A DNA stretch of 64,000 nt, taken from the NCBI RefSeq assembly GCF_902498995.1, contig NZ_CABVLY010000011.1, forward strand, positions 124,001 through 188,000, read 5' to 3'. The translations under genes and the position numbers were made by a program. Positions 27,272-36,529 of this stretch are shown in pieces (position 1 is the first letter of the stretch; the number at the start of each line of letters is the position of its first letter). Under the pieces are notes generated by a model that was not told the origin of the DNA, did no database searches, and worked only from the letters and a program-made list of their open reading frames with translations. This DNA comes from Burkholderia anthina (GTDB taxonomy: Bacteria; Pseudomonadota; Gammaproteobacteria; Burkholderiales; Burkholderiaceae).

Positions 27272-28666
27272 TCACGCGACGGTCGAAATATTCCGCTCCG
27301 CCACCTCGTCCACCGCAGCCTTCACGATACCGACTATTTCATCCGCCTCCTCCCGCGTCATCACGAGCGGCGGCGCAAACCCGAGAATGTCGCCGTGCGG
27401 CATCGCCCGCGCGATCACGCCGCGCTGCAGCGCCGCGGCCGACACCTGCGCGCCGATTTTCAGCGCAGGATCGAACGGCGTGCGTGCGTCCTTGTCGGCC
27501 ATGAACTCCAGCGCGGCCAGCATCCCGACGCTGCGCACCTCGCCGACGAGCGGATGCGCACCGAATGCGTCCCGCAGCTTCGCGCCGAAATACGCACCCA
27601 CGTCCGCCGCATTGCCGACCAGGTTCTCGCGCTCGAGGATCGCGAGGTTCGCGAGCGCGGCGGCCGCGCACACCGGATGGCCCGAATAGGTCCAGCCGTG
27701 CCCCATCGGCCCGTGCTCCTGCGAACCGCGCGCGATCACGTCCCACACCTTCTCGCCGACGATCACGCCCGACAGCGGCGCATACGCGCTCGTCAGCCCC
27801 TTCGCGACCGTGATCAGATCGGGTTCGATCCCGAAGTGCTGCGCGCCCATCTTCGAGCCGAGACGTCCGAACCCGCACACCACTTCATCCGAGATCAGCA
27901 GGATGTCGTGCTTGCGCAGCACGGCCTGCATCGCGGGCCAGTATCCGACCGGCGGCTCGATGATGCCGCCCGTGCCCATCACGGGTTCCGCGATGAACGC
28001 CGCGATCGTGTCGGCGCCTTCACGCGCGATGAGTTTTTCGAGCTCGTCGACGCAGTACGCGACGAACTGCGTTTCGCTCATGCCGGCCGGCGCCTTGCGA
28101 TACCAGTGCGGACACACCGTATGCTTCACGCGGTCGATCGGCAGGTCGAAATGCTGATGAAAGCTCGGCAGGCCCGTGAGACTGCCCGTCACGATGCCCG
28201 AGCCGTGATAGCCGCGCTCGCGCGAAATGATCTTCTTCTTGTTCGGGCGGCCAAGCACGTTGTTGTAGTACCAGACGATCTTGACCTGCGTTTCGTTCGC
28301 GTCGGAACCCGACATCCCGTAATAGACCTTCTTCATCCCGGCCGGCGCCCAGTCGATGATGCGCGACGACAGCTCGATGATCGCGTCCGACGAGTGGCCG
28401 ACATACGTGTGGTAATACGCGAGCTGCTTCGCCTGCGCGTACATCGCGTCGGCCACCTCGGTGCGGCCATAGCCGATGTTCACGCAGTAGAGGCCGGCGA
28501 ACGCGTCGATATAGCGCTTGCCCTGGTGATCCTCGATGCGGATGCCTTCGGCGCCGCGCACGATCTTGCCCGGCAGCGCGCCGGTCTCGTGGTCGTACGC
28601 GTGCGTCGACGGGTGCATGAAGTGGGCGCGGTCCTCGCGCAGCAGTGCGTCGGTCGAGTGTTTCAT
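27272..28666 (-). CDS. doeD: Class III aminotransferase, diaminobutyrate transaminase DoeD type
   Basis: 464 residues. Class III PLP enzyme with YYGMSGSDANETQVK, the ISDEVVCGFGR segment contacting the pyridine ring, and the Schiff-base lysine in ITVAKGLTSAYAPL. Sequence alone would only give an omega-amino-acid:pyruvate transaminase, but its position as the last gene of an ectoine catabolic cluster marks it as DoeD, converting L-2,4-diaminobutyrate to aspartate semialdehyde. The ATG at 28666 follows AAAGGAGCTCATC; it lies 20 bp after the dehydrogenase stop. A terminator follows. Confidence 0.85.
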   Translation of the reverse strand: MKHSTDALLREDRAHFMHPSTHAYDHETGALPGKIVRGAEGIRIEDHQGKRYIDAFAGLYCVNIGYGRTEVADAMYAQAKQLAYYHTYVGHSSDAIIELSSRIIDWAPAGMKKVYYGMSGSDANETQVKIVWYYNNVLGRPNKKKIISRERGYHGSGIVTGSLTGLPSFHQHFDLPIDRVKHTVCPHWYRKAPAGMSETQFVAYCVDELEKLIAREGADTIAAFIAEPVMGTGGIIEPPVGYWPAMQAVLRKHDILLISDEVVCGFGRLGSKMGAQHFGIEPDLITVAKGLTSAYAPLSGVIVGEKVWDVIARGSQEHGPMGHGWTYSGHPVCAAAALANLAILERENLVGNAADVGAYFGAKLRDAFGAHPLVGEVRSVGMLAALEFMADKDARTPFDPALKIGAQVSAAALQRGVIARAMPHGDILGFAPPLVMTREEADEIVGIVKAAVDEVAERNISTVA

Positions 28667-28686
28667 GATGAGCTCCTTTGAATGAG

Positions 28687-30165
28687 TCAGGCCGTCGCCG
28701 CGACGGGCAGGCCGAGATTGCCGAGGCAGAAGTACTTGGTTTCGGTGAACGGCTCGAAGCCTTCGGCGCCGCCTTCGCGCCCGAGGCCCGACGCCTTCAT
28801 CCCGCCGAACGGAATCGGCGCACCGGTGAATTTCACGCCGTTGACCGACACCATCGCGAAGTCGAGCCGCCGCACAAGCTGAAAGATCGTGTCGATGCGC
28901 GTCGCGCACACGTAGGCAGCCAGGCCGTACTCGGTGTCGTTGGCCTGTTCGACGACTTCGTCGAGCGTGTCGAACGCACACACCGCCGAGATCGGCGCGA
29001 AGTTTTCCTCGTCGTACACGCGCATGCCGGGCGCGGCATCCGCGATCACGGTCGGTTCGTAGAACCAGCCGCCGAGTGCGTGCGGCCGGCCGCCGGCCAC
29101 GATGCGTGCGCCGCGCGCGCGCGCGTCGTCGACGCGCGCCGCCGTCGCATCGAACGCCGCCTGATGCATCAGCGGGCCGACGTCGACACCCGGCTCGAAC
29201 GCGGGGCCCGTCTTCAGTTCGCGCACCGCGTTCGCATAGCGGCCGACGAATGCGTCATAGAGCGGGCGCGCGACGAAGATCCGGTTCGCCGCGCAGCAGT
29301 CCTGCCCGGAGGTCTGGAACTTCGCGCCGACGGCGATCCGCACCGCGTGGTCGAGCTCCGCGTCCTCGGTCACGATGAACGGCGCGTTGCCGCCCAGTTC
29401 GAGCGCGACCTTGCGAATGCCGGCCTTCGCGGCGGTTTCGGTGACCAACCGCCCGACGCGCGTCGACCCGGTGAAGCTCACCGCGCGCACGCGCGCATCG
29501 CCGACCAGCGTTTCCATCGCCATCTGCGGTTCGCCGAGCACGACGTTGAACACGCCGGCCGGGAAGCCGGCCTCGTCGGCGAGCTGCGCGAGCGCGAGCG
29601 CCGAGAACGGGGTCTCGTGCGCGGGCTTCACCACCACCGCGCAGCCGGCCGCGATCGCGGCGGCGGCCTTGCGCGTGATCATCGCGGCCGGGAAATTCCA
29701 CGGCGTGATCAAGGCCGCGACGCCGACCGGTTCCATCACCGTGCCCAGATGCGCGCCGTCGATATGCGTCGGGATCGTGCGGCCCGCGACACGTTTCGCC
29801 TCGTTCGCGAACCATTCGACGAAGCTCGCCGCATAGCGGATCTCGCCGCGCGATTCGGCGAGCGGCTTGCCCTGCTCGAGCGACAGCAACGCGGCCAGAT
29901 CGTCGAGATGGCGCAGGATCAGCGCATGCCAGCGCAGCAACGCGGCGCTGCGGACAGCTTGCGGCGTCCAGCGCCATGTATCGAACGCGCGCTGCGCGGC
30001 GTCGACGGCCGCGACGATCTGCGCGCGCTCGAGCATCGGCACGTGGCCGATCACGGCCTGGTCGGCGGGGTTCACGACGGCGACCGTCGCGGCACTGTCG
30101 CTGTGAATCCAGCGACCGTCGACATAGCAGGTCGACTTGAACAGAACGGGGTGTCCGGGCAGCAT
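28687..30165 (-). CDS. doeC: NAD(P)-dependent semialdehyde dehydrogenase, DoeC type
   Basis: 492 residues. The aldehyde dehydrogenase elements are SFTGSTRVGRLV, the general base in ALELGGNAPF and the nucleophile in SGQDCCAANR, all resembling succinate-semialdehyde dehydrogenase (GabD type). In ectoine catabolism this gene (ssd/doeC) oxidises aspartate semialdehyde to aspartate. The ATG at 30165 has GAGGAG ten bases before; a longer frame to 30201 lacks one. The 123-bp gap before it, after the regulator gene, might contain an internal promoter. Confidence 0.87.
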   Translation of the reverse strand: MLPGHPVLFKSTCYVDGRWIHSDSAATVAVVNPADQAVIGHVPMLERAQIVAAVDAAQRAFDTWRWTPQAVRSAALLRWHALILRHLDDLAALLSLEQGKPLAESRGEIRYAASFVEWFANEAKRVAGRTIPTHIDGAHLGTVMEPVGVAALITPWNFPAAMITRKAAAAIAAGCAVVVKPAHETPFSALALAQLADEAGFPAGVFNVVLGEPQMAMETLVGDARVRAVSFTGSTRVGRLVTETAAKAGIRKVALELGGNAPFIVTEDAELDHAVRIAVGAKFQTSGQDCCAANRIFVARPLYDAFVGRYANAVRELKTGPAFEPGVDVGPLMHQAAFDATAARVDDARARGARIVAGGRPHALGGWFYEPTVIADAAPGMRVYDEENFAPISAVCAFDTLDEVVEQANDTEYGLAAYVCATRIDTIFQLVRRLDFAMVSVNGVKFTGAPIPFGGMKASGLGREGGAEGFEPFTETKYFCLGNLGLPVAATA

Positions 30166-30288
30166 GCTGCGTCTCCTCGTTTGGGTGGGCACGAACTTCA
30201 TTCTGGCGTGCCGGCGCGCGCGGAAATTTCGGTTTCGGCGCCCGCTTCTTGCGGTTTTTTCCGTATTGCCGCGCGTTCGCGCGAAGTT

Positions 30289-30759
30289 TCAGTGCCAGTC
30301 CGGCGCGCCGCCGGATTCGCACTTCACGACCTTCGTCACGATGTACGTGAAGTAGCGCTCGATGCCGAGGTCGTCCATCAGCAACGCGTCGATGAAACGC
30401 TGGTAGTGATCGATGTCGCGTGCAACCACATGCAGCACGTAGTCGACGCCACCGCCCGTCGCGAAGCACTGCGCGACTTCGGGCGCTGCGGTAATGCGCG
30501 TCTCGAAGCGCCGCATGTCGGGCGCGGTATGGCGCGACAGCGTCACCTCGACGACGATGCGGCTGCCCGAGAACGCGCCGATCCAGTCGACGTCCGCGCG
30601 ATAGCCGCGGATCACGCCGCTTTCCTCGAGCTTGCGCACGCGCTCCCACGCCGGCGAGATCGACAGGTTCACGGCCTCCGCGAGCTTCGACTTCGTGATG
30701 CGTCCGTCGCGCTCGAGGATGCGCAGGATCGCCAGGTCGTATCGGTCGAGCTTGATCAC
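30289..30759 (-). CDS. Lrp/AsnC-family regulator of ectoine catabolism
   Basis: 156 residues from a GTG start. Winged helix-turn-helix at the N-terminus (KSKLAEAVNLSISPAWERV) and the ligand-binding RAM domain after residue 65. Its position between the deacetylase and semialdehyde dehydrogenase genes equals that of asnC/doeX in other ectoine operons. DoeX-type proteins bind promoter DNA in such clusters. It starts 13 bp after the deacetylase stop, so it is co-transcribed. Likely ligands are alpha-N-acetyl-diaminobutyrate or diaminobutyrate, as for the MocR regulator of this pathway. Confidence 0.88.
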   Translation of the reverse strand: MIKLDRYDLAILRILERDGRITKSKLAEAVNLSISPAWERVRKLEESGVIRGYRADVDWIGAFSGSRIVVEVTLSRHTAPDMRRFETRITAAPEVAQCFATGGGVDYVLHVVARDIDHYQRFIDALLMDDLGIERYFTYIVTKVVKCESGGAPDWH

Positions 30760-30772
30760 GTCGTGCGCGCCC

Positions 30773-31810
30773 CTATGCGGCCACCGGGATGTTGCGCTCG
30801 ACGATGTCGGCCACCACAGCGATCGTGTCGCCGGCCTGCACGATGCCCGGGAAGTGCCGCGCGGCAAGCAGCCCGCTCCGCCGTGCGACGTATTCGACCG
30901 GTGCGACGCCCGTGCGGTCGATGTCGTGCACGCGCGCGAGCACGTCGCCGGCCGCGACCTCGCTGCCGAGATCGCGGCACATCTCGAGCAGCCCGCCATG
31001 CTCGCTGGTCGTGAAGCACGAGCCGTCCGGCATGTCGAGCAGCGTCGTCGTGCGTTGCACGGTGCGTGTGGCGCCGCGCGCGCCGTCATCCTTCGCGATC
31101 ACGCCCGCATGCGCGAGAAAACCGCGCACGCCGCGCTCGGCGACGGCGACGCTCTCGGCCGTCGACGAGCCGCCGCCGCCCAGTTCGGTCGACACGAACA
31201 CCTTGCCAGCCGCCTCCGCCGCGCTGTCGTAGAGCCCCACGCTGTCGAGCTCCAGCATGCGCATCGAATACGGAGCGCCGAACGCGCGCATCGCGCGCTC
31301 GCAGCGTGCTTGCTGGTCGCCGTCCTCCAGCACGTGGATCGCCGCGAACGGCACGAAGTCGAGTGTGCGGCCGCCCGCATGAATGTCGAGCACGTGCGTC
31401 GCGAGCGGCAGCAGGTGGCGCTGGAAGTAATCGGCGATCTTCTCGGTGACGGTGCCGTCCGGCCGGCCCGGAAAGCTGCGGTTCAGGTTGCCCGCATCGA
31501 TCGGTGACGTGCGGCGCGCAGCCCGGAACGCCGGATAGTTCATGAACGGCACGACGATCACGCGGCCGTTCACGTCGGCCGCCTTCAGCGACCCGGCGAG
31601 CTTCGACAGCGCGACCGGGCCTTCGTATTCGTCGCCGTGATTGCCGCCGGTCAGCAACACCGTCGGCCCGTCGCCGCGCTTCACGACGGTTACCGGAATC
31701 ATGATCGCGCCCCACGCGGAATCGTCGCGCGAGCAAGGCAGCTTCAGGAAGCCATGCTGTTCGCCGTCCGCGTCGAAATCGACGGTCGGCGTGATCGGAG
31801 AAGTACGCAT
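30773..31810 (-). CDS. doeB: N-alpha-acetyl-L-2,4-diaminobutyrate deacetylase DoeB (EutE)
   Basis: 345 residues of the succinylglutamate desuccinylase/aspartoacylase family (M14-like zinc fold). The zinc site is GGNHGDEYEGP (His, Glu) with the third ligand in LDIHAGGRT; RSFPG and FVSTELGGGG also fit. The DoeB enzyme removes the acetyl group from N-alpha-acetyl-diaminobutyrate produced by ectoine hydrolase. It starts 4 bp after the doeA stop, consistent with coupled translation of consecutive pathway steps. Confidence 0.9.
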   Translation of the reverse strand: MRTSPITPTVDFDADGEQHGFLKLPCSRDDSAWGAIMIPVTVVKRGDGPTVLLTGGNHGDEYEGPVALSKLAGSLKAADVNGRVIVVPFMNYPAFRAARRTSPIDAGNLNRSFPGRPDGTVTEKIADYFQRHLLPLATHVLDIHAGGRTLDFVPFAAIHVLEDGDQQARCERAMRAFGAPYSMRMLELDSVGLYDSAAEAAGKVFVSTELGGGGSSTAESVAVAERGVRGFLAHAGVIAKDDGARGATRTVQRTTTLLDMPDGSCFTTSEHGGLLEMCRDLGSEVAAGDVLARVHDIDRTGVAPVEYVARRSGLLAARHFPGIVQAGDTIAVVADIVERNIPVAA

Positions 31811-31814
31811 CGTC

Positions 31815-33023
31815 CTACTCCTTCACGAACAGCTTGCGCGGCGTGTTGCAGAAGGTCTCGACGCCGGTATCGGTGATCAGGATGCTCTCCGTGATCTCCA
31901 GCCCCCAGTCGTCGAGCCACAGCCCCGGCATGAAATGGAACGTCATGCCGGGTTCGAGCACCGTGCGGTCGCCCGGACGCAGGCTCATCGTGCGCTCGCC
32001 CCAGTCCGGCGGATAGCTCGCGCCGATCGGGTAGCCGCAGCGGCTGTCCTTCTCGATGCCCGCGCGGCGCAGGACCGCGAAGAACGCGTTCGCGATGTCC
32101 TCGCACACGTTGCCGGGCTTCGCGGCCGCGAGCCCCGCCTCGATTCCTTCGATCACCGCGCGCTCGCCTTCGATGAAGTGCGCGGGCGGCTTACCGAGAT
32201 AGACGGTGCGCGACAGCGGGCAGTGATAGCGGCGGTAGCAGCCCGCAATCTCGAAGAACGTGCCCGCGCCGCGCGCGAACACCGTGTCGTCCCAGGTCAG
32301 GTGCGGCGCGGCCGCGTCGGCACCGGTCGGCAGCAGCGGCACGATCGCCGGATAGTCGCCGCCGAAGCCGTCCGTGCCGCCGATCCCGGTCGCATAGATC
32401 TGCGCGACCAGATCGCTCTTCTTCATGCCCGGCTCGATCGTGTCGACGATGTGCGCATGCATCCGCTCGACGATGCGGGCGGCCACGCGCATGTACTCGA
32501 TCTCGCGCGGCGACTTCACCGCGCGCTGCCAGTTGACGAGCGCCGTCGCATCGACCCAGCGCGCGGCCGGCAGATGCCGCTGCAGCGACGCGTAGGCCGC
32601 CGCGCTGAAGTAATAGTTGTCGAGCTCGACCCCGATGCGCAGCGCGCCCCAGCCGCGCGCCGCGATCACTTCGGTCGACAGGTAGTCCATCGGGTGACGG
32701 GCCGTCGACTGCACGTAGTGGTCGGGATAGCCGACGATGCTCTCGTGCGCCATGAACGCGGTGCGCTTCGCGCCGTTCGCGTCCTGGCCGCGGCCGTACC
32801 AGACGGGCTCGCCGTCCATCGGCAGCAGCACGCACTGGTGCACGTAGAACGACCAGCCGTCATAGCCGGTGAGCCAGGCCATGTTGGTCGGGTCGGTGAC
32901 GATCAGCAGATCGATGCCGGCCCGCTGCATCGCCGTGCGCGTCTTCGCGATGCGCGCAGCGTATTCGCTGCGATCGAACGCGAGGCGCGGCACGGCTTCG
33001 TAGGTTTCGATGACTGCGGACAT
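31815..33023 (-). CDS. doeA: Ectoine hydrolase DoeA (EutD)
   Basis: 402 residues with the creatinase/peptidase M24 pita-bread fold: N-terminal domain (about 1-165) and catalytic domain. The usual metal-ligand motif of M24 peptidases is replaced here by FEIAGCYRRYHCPLSRTVYL, as in ring-opening hydrolases of this family rather than peptidases. The DoeA enzyme opens the ectoine ring to N-acetyl-diaminobutyrate. Start at 33023 follows an AGGAGACAG ribosome site. It lies 10 bp after eutC and 4 bp before doeB in a tight operon. Confidence 0.9.
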   Translation of the reverse strand: MSAVIETYEAVPRLAFDRSEYAARIAKTRTAMQRAGIDLLIVTDPTNMAWLTGYDGWSFYVHQCVLLPMDGEPVWYGRGQDANGAKRTAFMAHESIVGYPDHYVQSTARHPMDYLSTEVIAARGWGALRIGVELDNYYFSAAAYASLQRHLPAARWVDATALVNWQRAVKSPREIEYMRVAARIVERMHAHIVDTIEPGMKKSDLVAQIYATGIGGTDGFGGDYPAIVPLLPTGADAAAPHLTWDDTVFARGAGTFFEIAGCYRRYHCPLSRTVYLGKPPAHFIEGERAVIEGIEAGLAAAKPGNVCEDIANAFFAVLRRAGIEKDSRCGYPIGASYPPDWGERTMSLRPGDRTVLEPGMTFHFMPGLWLDDWGLEITESILITDTGVETFCNTPRKLFVKE

Positions 33024-33033
33024 CTGTCTCCTC

Positions 33034-34038
33034 TCAAGTCGTGAGGTCGTTGTGGAAAATCGTGCCCGCCCCTGCCGCGCGCGCGCGCTGCAGCGCGAGC
33101 ACGGCAATGGCGGTGTCCTGCGCGCCGGTTCCGGTCAGGTCGCAGATCGTGATGTCGTCGCGCTGCGTGCGGCCGTCGCGATGGCCGGCGATCACTTCGC
33201 CGAGTTCGGGGAAAACGGCATCGGCCGCGACCGCGCCGGCCGCGATCGCATGCGCGAGTTCGCCCGCCACGCGGGTCTGTTGCAGCCGGTCGCAGAAATA
33301 ACGCGCGGCGCCGAACACCGACGGCGCGAGTTCGGTCTTGTAGTCGGCATCGGAGCCCATCGCCGTCACGTGCAGCCCGGGATGCAGATCCTCCGCGTGC
33401 ACGAGCGGCGCGCGGCTGGGGGTCGTCGTCACCGCGATATCGGCGTCGGCCAATGCCGCATGCACCGATCGCGCGACCGCGGCGTCGATGCCGTGTGCCG
33501 CGCGCACGTCGGCCGCGAACCGCGCGGCGCGCACGGTGTCGCGTGCCCAGACCGTCACGTGCGTGATCGCTCGCACGAGCGTCAGCGCATCGAGCTGCAG
33601 CCGCGCCTGTTCGCCCGCGCCGACGATCGCCACGCGATGCGCGTCGGCACGCGCGAGCCGGCGCGCCGCCACCGCGCCGGCCGCCGCGGTGCGCACGGCC
33701 GTCAGGTAGCCGTTGTCGAGCAGCACGGCCTCGGTCAGCCCGGTGCGGGCGGACAGCACGAGCATCAACCCGTTCAGGCTCGGCAGGCCGAGCGACGGAT
33801 TGTCGAAAAAGCCGGGGCTGACCTTGATCGCGAAGCTGTCGAAGCGCGGCAGGTATGCGGTCTTCACGTCGACTTCGCCGTGACGCGCCGGCAGCGCGAG
33901 ATTGAGGATCGGCGGCATCGCGACCGCATCGGTCGCAAGCGACGCGAACGCGGCCTCGACCTGGTCGATCGCGGCGATATCGAGCGGGACCAGCGCGCGC
34001 AATTGCGCCTGTCCGAGCAGCGTGACGGGATGGGTCAT
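33034..34038 (-). CDS. eutC: EutC, ornithine cyclodeaminase-family protein of hydroxyectoine use
   Basis: 334 residues, ornithine cyclodeaminase/mu-crystallin family. The NAD-binding fold shows VAIVGAGEQARLQLDAL near residue 130, and the substrate-side residues sit in LPRFDSFAIKVSPGF. In ectoine gene clusters EutC acts with EutA and EutB in converting 5-hydroxyectoine to ectoine; its exact chemistry is not settled as far as I know. Only 1 bp separates it from the eutB stop. EutA is not encoded nearby. Confidence 0.87.
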   Translation of the reverse strand: MTHPVTLLGQAQLRALVPLDIAAIDQVEAAFASLATDAVAMPPILNLALPARHGEVDVKTAYLPRFDSFAIKVSPGFFDNPSLGLPSLNGLMLVLSARTGLTEAVLLDNGYLTAVRTAAAGAVAARRLARADAHRVAIVGAGEQARLQLDALTLVRAITHVTVWARDTVRAARFAADVRAAHGIDAAVARSVHAALADADIAVTTTPSRAPLVHAEDLHPGLHVTAMGSDADYKTELAPSVFGAARYFCDRLQQTRVAGELAHAIAAGAVAADAVFPELGEVIAGHRDGRTQRDDITICDLTGTGAQDTAIAVLALQRARAAGAGTIFHNDLTT

Positions 34039-34039
34039 A

Positions 34040-35011
34040 TCAGTTCTCCGAAACGATCCGGCGATGCACGTCCATGTCGATGTTCGCGCCGCTCACCACC
34101 ACCACGATCGGGCCGGCCGGATCGCGACGCGCGATCCGCTCGTCGAGCAGCGCGGCGATGCCGACCCCACCCGCGCCTTCGACGACGATGCGCTCTTCGC
34201 GATACGCGTGTGCGATGCCGCGCGCGATCGCCGGCTCGTCGAGCAGCACGACGTCGTCGGCCAGCGCGCGCGTCATGTCGAACGTGTAACGGTTGTCGAG
34301 GCCGATGCCGCCGCCGAGCGAATCGGCGAGGGTCGGCTGCTCGTCGACGTCGACCGGTCGCCCGGCCGCGAGGCTCGCGTGCATCGCGGCGCCGCGCGTC
34401 ATCGACACGCCGACCACCTCGATCGCGGGCCGGATCGCCTTCGCGGCGAACGCGACGCCGCTGAAGAGTCCGCCACCCGACAGCGGCACGACGAGCGTGC
34501 CCGCATCGGGCAACGCCTCGAGCATCTCGATGCCGATCGTCGCCTGCCCCGCGATGATGCGGGGATCGTCGAACGGCGGCACGTAGGCGTAGCCTTCGTC
34601 GCGCACGAGACGCCGCGCCTCGGCCTGCGCGTCGTCCTGGCTGTTGCCGGCGATCACGACCCGCGCGCCGAGCGCGGCCACCGCGTCGACCTTGTTCGCC
34701 GGCACGAGCGACGACATGCAGACGGCGGCCTCGATGCCGAACGCGCGCGCCGCATGCGCCACCGCGCGGCCGTGATTGCCGGTCGACGCGGTGACGACGC
34801 GCGTCACCCGCTGCTCCGCGAGTTCGGCAAGCGCGTTGGTCGCGCCGCGCAGCTTGAAACTGCCCGTCGGCTGCAGCGTTTCGAGTTTCAGATGAACCGG
34901 CGCGCCGACCCGCGCGGACAGCGCGGCGGACGCGACGAGCGGCGTGACACGCGCATGCCCGGCGATGCGTCGGCGCGCGCGGTAGACGTCGGACAGCGAC
35001 AGGAAGGACAT
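34040..35011 (-). CDS. eutB: EutB, threonine dehydratase-like PLP enzyme of hydroxyectoine use
   Basis: 323 residues, fold-type II PLP enzyme. The Schiff-base lysine is in TGSFKLRGATNAL, STGNHGRAVAHAA binds the substrate carboxylate, and VPLSGGGLFSG holds the PLP phosphate. Together with EutC it is needed for hydroxyectoine catabolism in other bacteria. It lacks the regulatory C-terminal domain of biosynthetic threonine dehydratase. First gene of the catabolic run, 105 bp after the regulator stop; that gap likely contains a promoter. Confidence 0.88.
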   Translation of the reverse strand: MSFLSLSDVYRARRRIAGHARVTPLVASAALSARVGAPVHLKLETLQPTGSFKLRGATNALAELAEQRVTRVVTASTGNHGRAVAHAARAFGIEAAVCMSSLVPANKVDAVAALGARVVIAGNSQDDAQAEARRLVRDEGYAYVPPFDDPRIIAGQATIGIEMLEALPDAGTLVVPLSGGGLFSGVAFAAKAIRPAIEVVGVSMTRGAAMHASLAAGRPVDVDEQPTLADSLGGGIGLDNRYTFDMTRALADDVVLLDEPAIARGIAHAYREERIVVEGAGGVGIAALLDERIARRDPAGPIVVVVSGANIDMDVHRRIVSEN

Positions 35012-35116
35012 GGAACGCGCGCCTCATTGATGTGGTGCGATCCAGTCTAATGTTCCAAATTGCGCTTTCGAATGTCCTGATACATTGTGCGTCGCCGCCG
35101 CGACGCCGGCTTCGTT

Positions 35117-36529
35117 TCAGTGAAAATCGTGCACGTGCGGATACTGCTCGAACACGCCCGCGATCGTCTCGAGCGCGGCGTTGCACGCGGCATCCGTCGT
35201 CTCCGCGCCGATGCACACGCGCACCGCATTGGGCCGCTCCGTACTGCCGACGAGGAACGGGTCGGGCGACGTCACCGCGATCTTGCGGGTGCGCAGTTCG
35301 CGCACGAGCCGGTCCGCCTGCCAGTAGTCGGGCACGCGCAGCCACGTCGACAGCGCGTTCGGGTGCGCACCGAGCACATACGGGCCGAGCGCGGCCTTCA
35401 CCATGTCCTGGCGCACCGCGAGCCGCTGGCGCTGCAGCTCGACCAGCCGTCGCGCGGTGCCGTCGGCGATCCAGCGTGTCGCGATCTCCGCGATCGGCGA
35501 CGTCGCCATCCAGCTGCTCACGCGCAGCACGCTCTCGACCCGCAGCGCGAGCCGTCTCGGCATCGCGAGATAGCCGGTGCGCAGCCCCGTCAGCACGGAT
35601 TTCGTCATGCTCGTGCAATAGAAGCCGAGCTCCGGAATCAGGCTCGCGATCGGCGTGGCCGTCTTCGCGGGCAGCGGGCCGTACACATCGTCCTCGATCA
35701 CGTACACGCCGTAGCGCGACGCGATGCGCGCGATCGACTTGCGCCGCGAATCGGACATCATCGACACCGTCGGATTATTGAGGGTCGGCGTGCACACGAG
35801 CGCGCTGATGCGCTCGCCGTCGCACATTTCCTCGAAATGTTCGGGACGGATGCCGTGCTCGTCCATCTCCAGCCCCTTCAGCGTAAACCCGAGCACGTTC
35901 GCGGAGCCGATCACGCCATGGTCGGTCAGGCTTTCGCACAGCACCGTGTCGCCCGGCCCGACGATCGACGCGAGCGCGAGAAAGATGCCGTGCGCCGCGC
36001 CGTTCGTGATCAGCAGCGATTCGGGATGCACCGGCATGTTCAGCGACGCGAGCCACGCGGCACCGGCCTCGCGATGCGCGTCCAGGCCGGCGATCGGCCG
36101 GAACGAGCGGATCCACGGCTGGTCGTCCGCGCCGGCCAGCGCCGCGCAGACGGCGCGCCACGCGGCATCGTGCTCGGGCGTGTGCACGATGCGCGCGATC
36201 GAGAAATCGACCAGTTCGCGCTCGGCCGTATCGAGCATGTAGTTCGACATCGATTCGGTCACGCGCGCGGCCACGAAGCTGCCGCGCCCGACCTCGCAAC
36301 GGATCAGGCCCTGCCTTTCGAGTTCCTTGTAGGCATTGGTGACGGTCTGCACGCTGACGCCGAGGCTCGCCGCGACGTCGCGCTGCGGCGCAAGCCGCGC
36401 GCCCGGTGCGAGCGCGCCGCTTTCGATGTCGGTGGCGATCGCCTTCACGAGCCGCTTGTATTTCGACTCGATGCCGTGCACCGCGCCGATCGCGTCGTGC
36501 CAGCGCGCCGATACCTCGGTCCGTCCCAT
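35117..36529 (-). CDS. enuR: EnuR, MocR/GabR-type regulator of ectoine utilisation
   Basis: 470 residues. GntR-type winged helix in the first 80 residues (LGVSVQTVTNAYKELERQ) is fused to a class I aminotransferase-like domain whose PLP lysine is Lys310 in TSMTKSVLTGLRTGY. In known systems EnuR represses ectoine catabolic genes and is released when the PLP reacts with N-alpha-acetyl-diaminobutyrate or diaminobutyrate. Start at 36529 has GGAG eight bases upstream. Same strand as, and immediately upstream of, the catabolic genes. A shared AGGACA element occurs before eutB (35073-35078) and before enuR (36587-36592), both on the minus strand. Confidence 0.9.
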   Translation of the reverse strand: MGRTEVSARWHDAIGAVHGIESKYKRLVKAIATDIESGALAPGARLAPQRDVAASLGVSVQTVTNAYKELERQGLIRCEVGRGSFVAARVTESMSNYMLDTAERELVDFSIARIVHTPEHDAAWRAVCAALAGADDQPWIRSFRPIAGLDAHREAGAAWLASLNMPVHPESLLITNGAAHGIFLALASIVGPGDTVLCESLTDHGVIGSANVLGFTLKGLEMDEHGIRPEHFEEMCDGERISALVCTPTLNNPTVSMMSDSRRKSIARIASRYGVYVIEDDVYGPLPAKTATPIASLIPELGFYCTSMTKSVLTGLRTGYLAMPRRLALRVESVLRVSSWMATSPIAEIATRWIADGTARRLVELQRQRLAVRQDMVKAALGPYVLGAHPNALSTWLRVPDYWQADRLVRELRTRKIAVTSPDPFLVGSTERPNAVRVCIGAETTDAACNAALETIAGVFEQYPHVHDFH

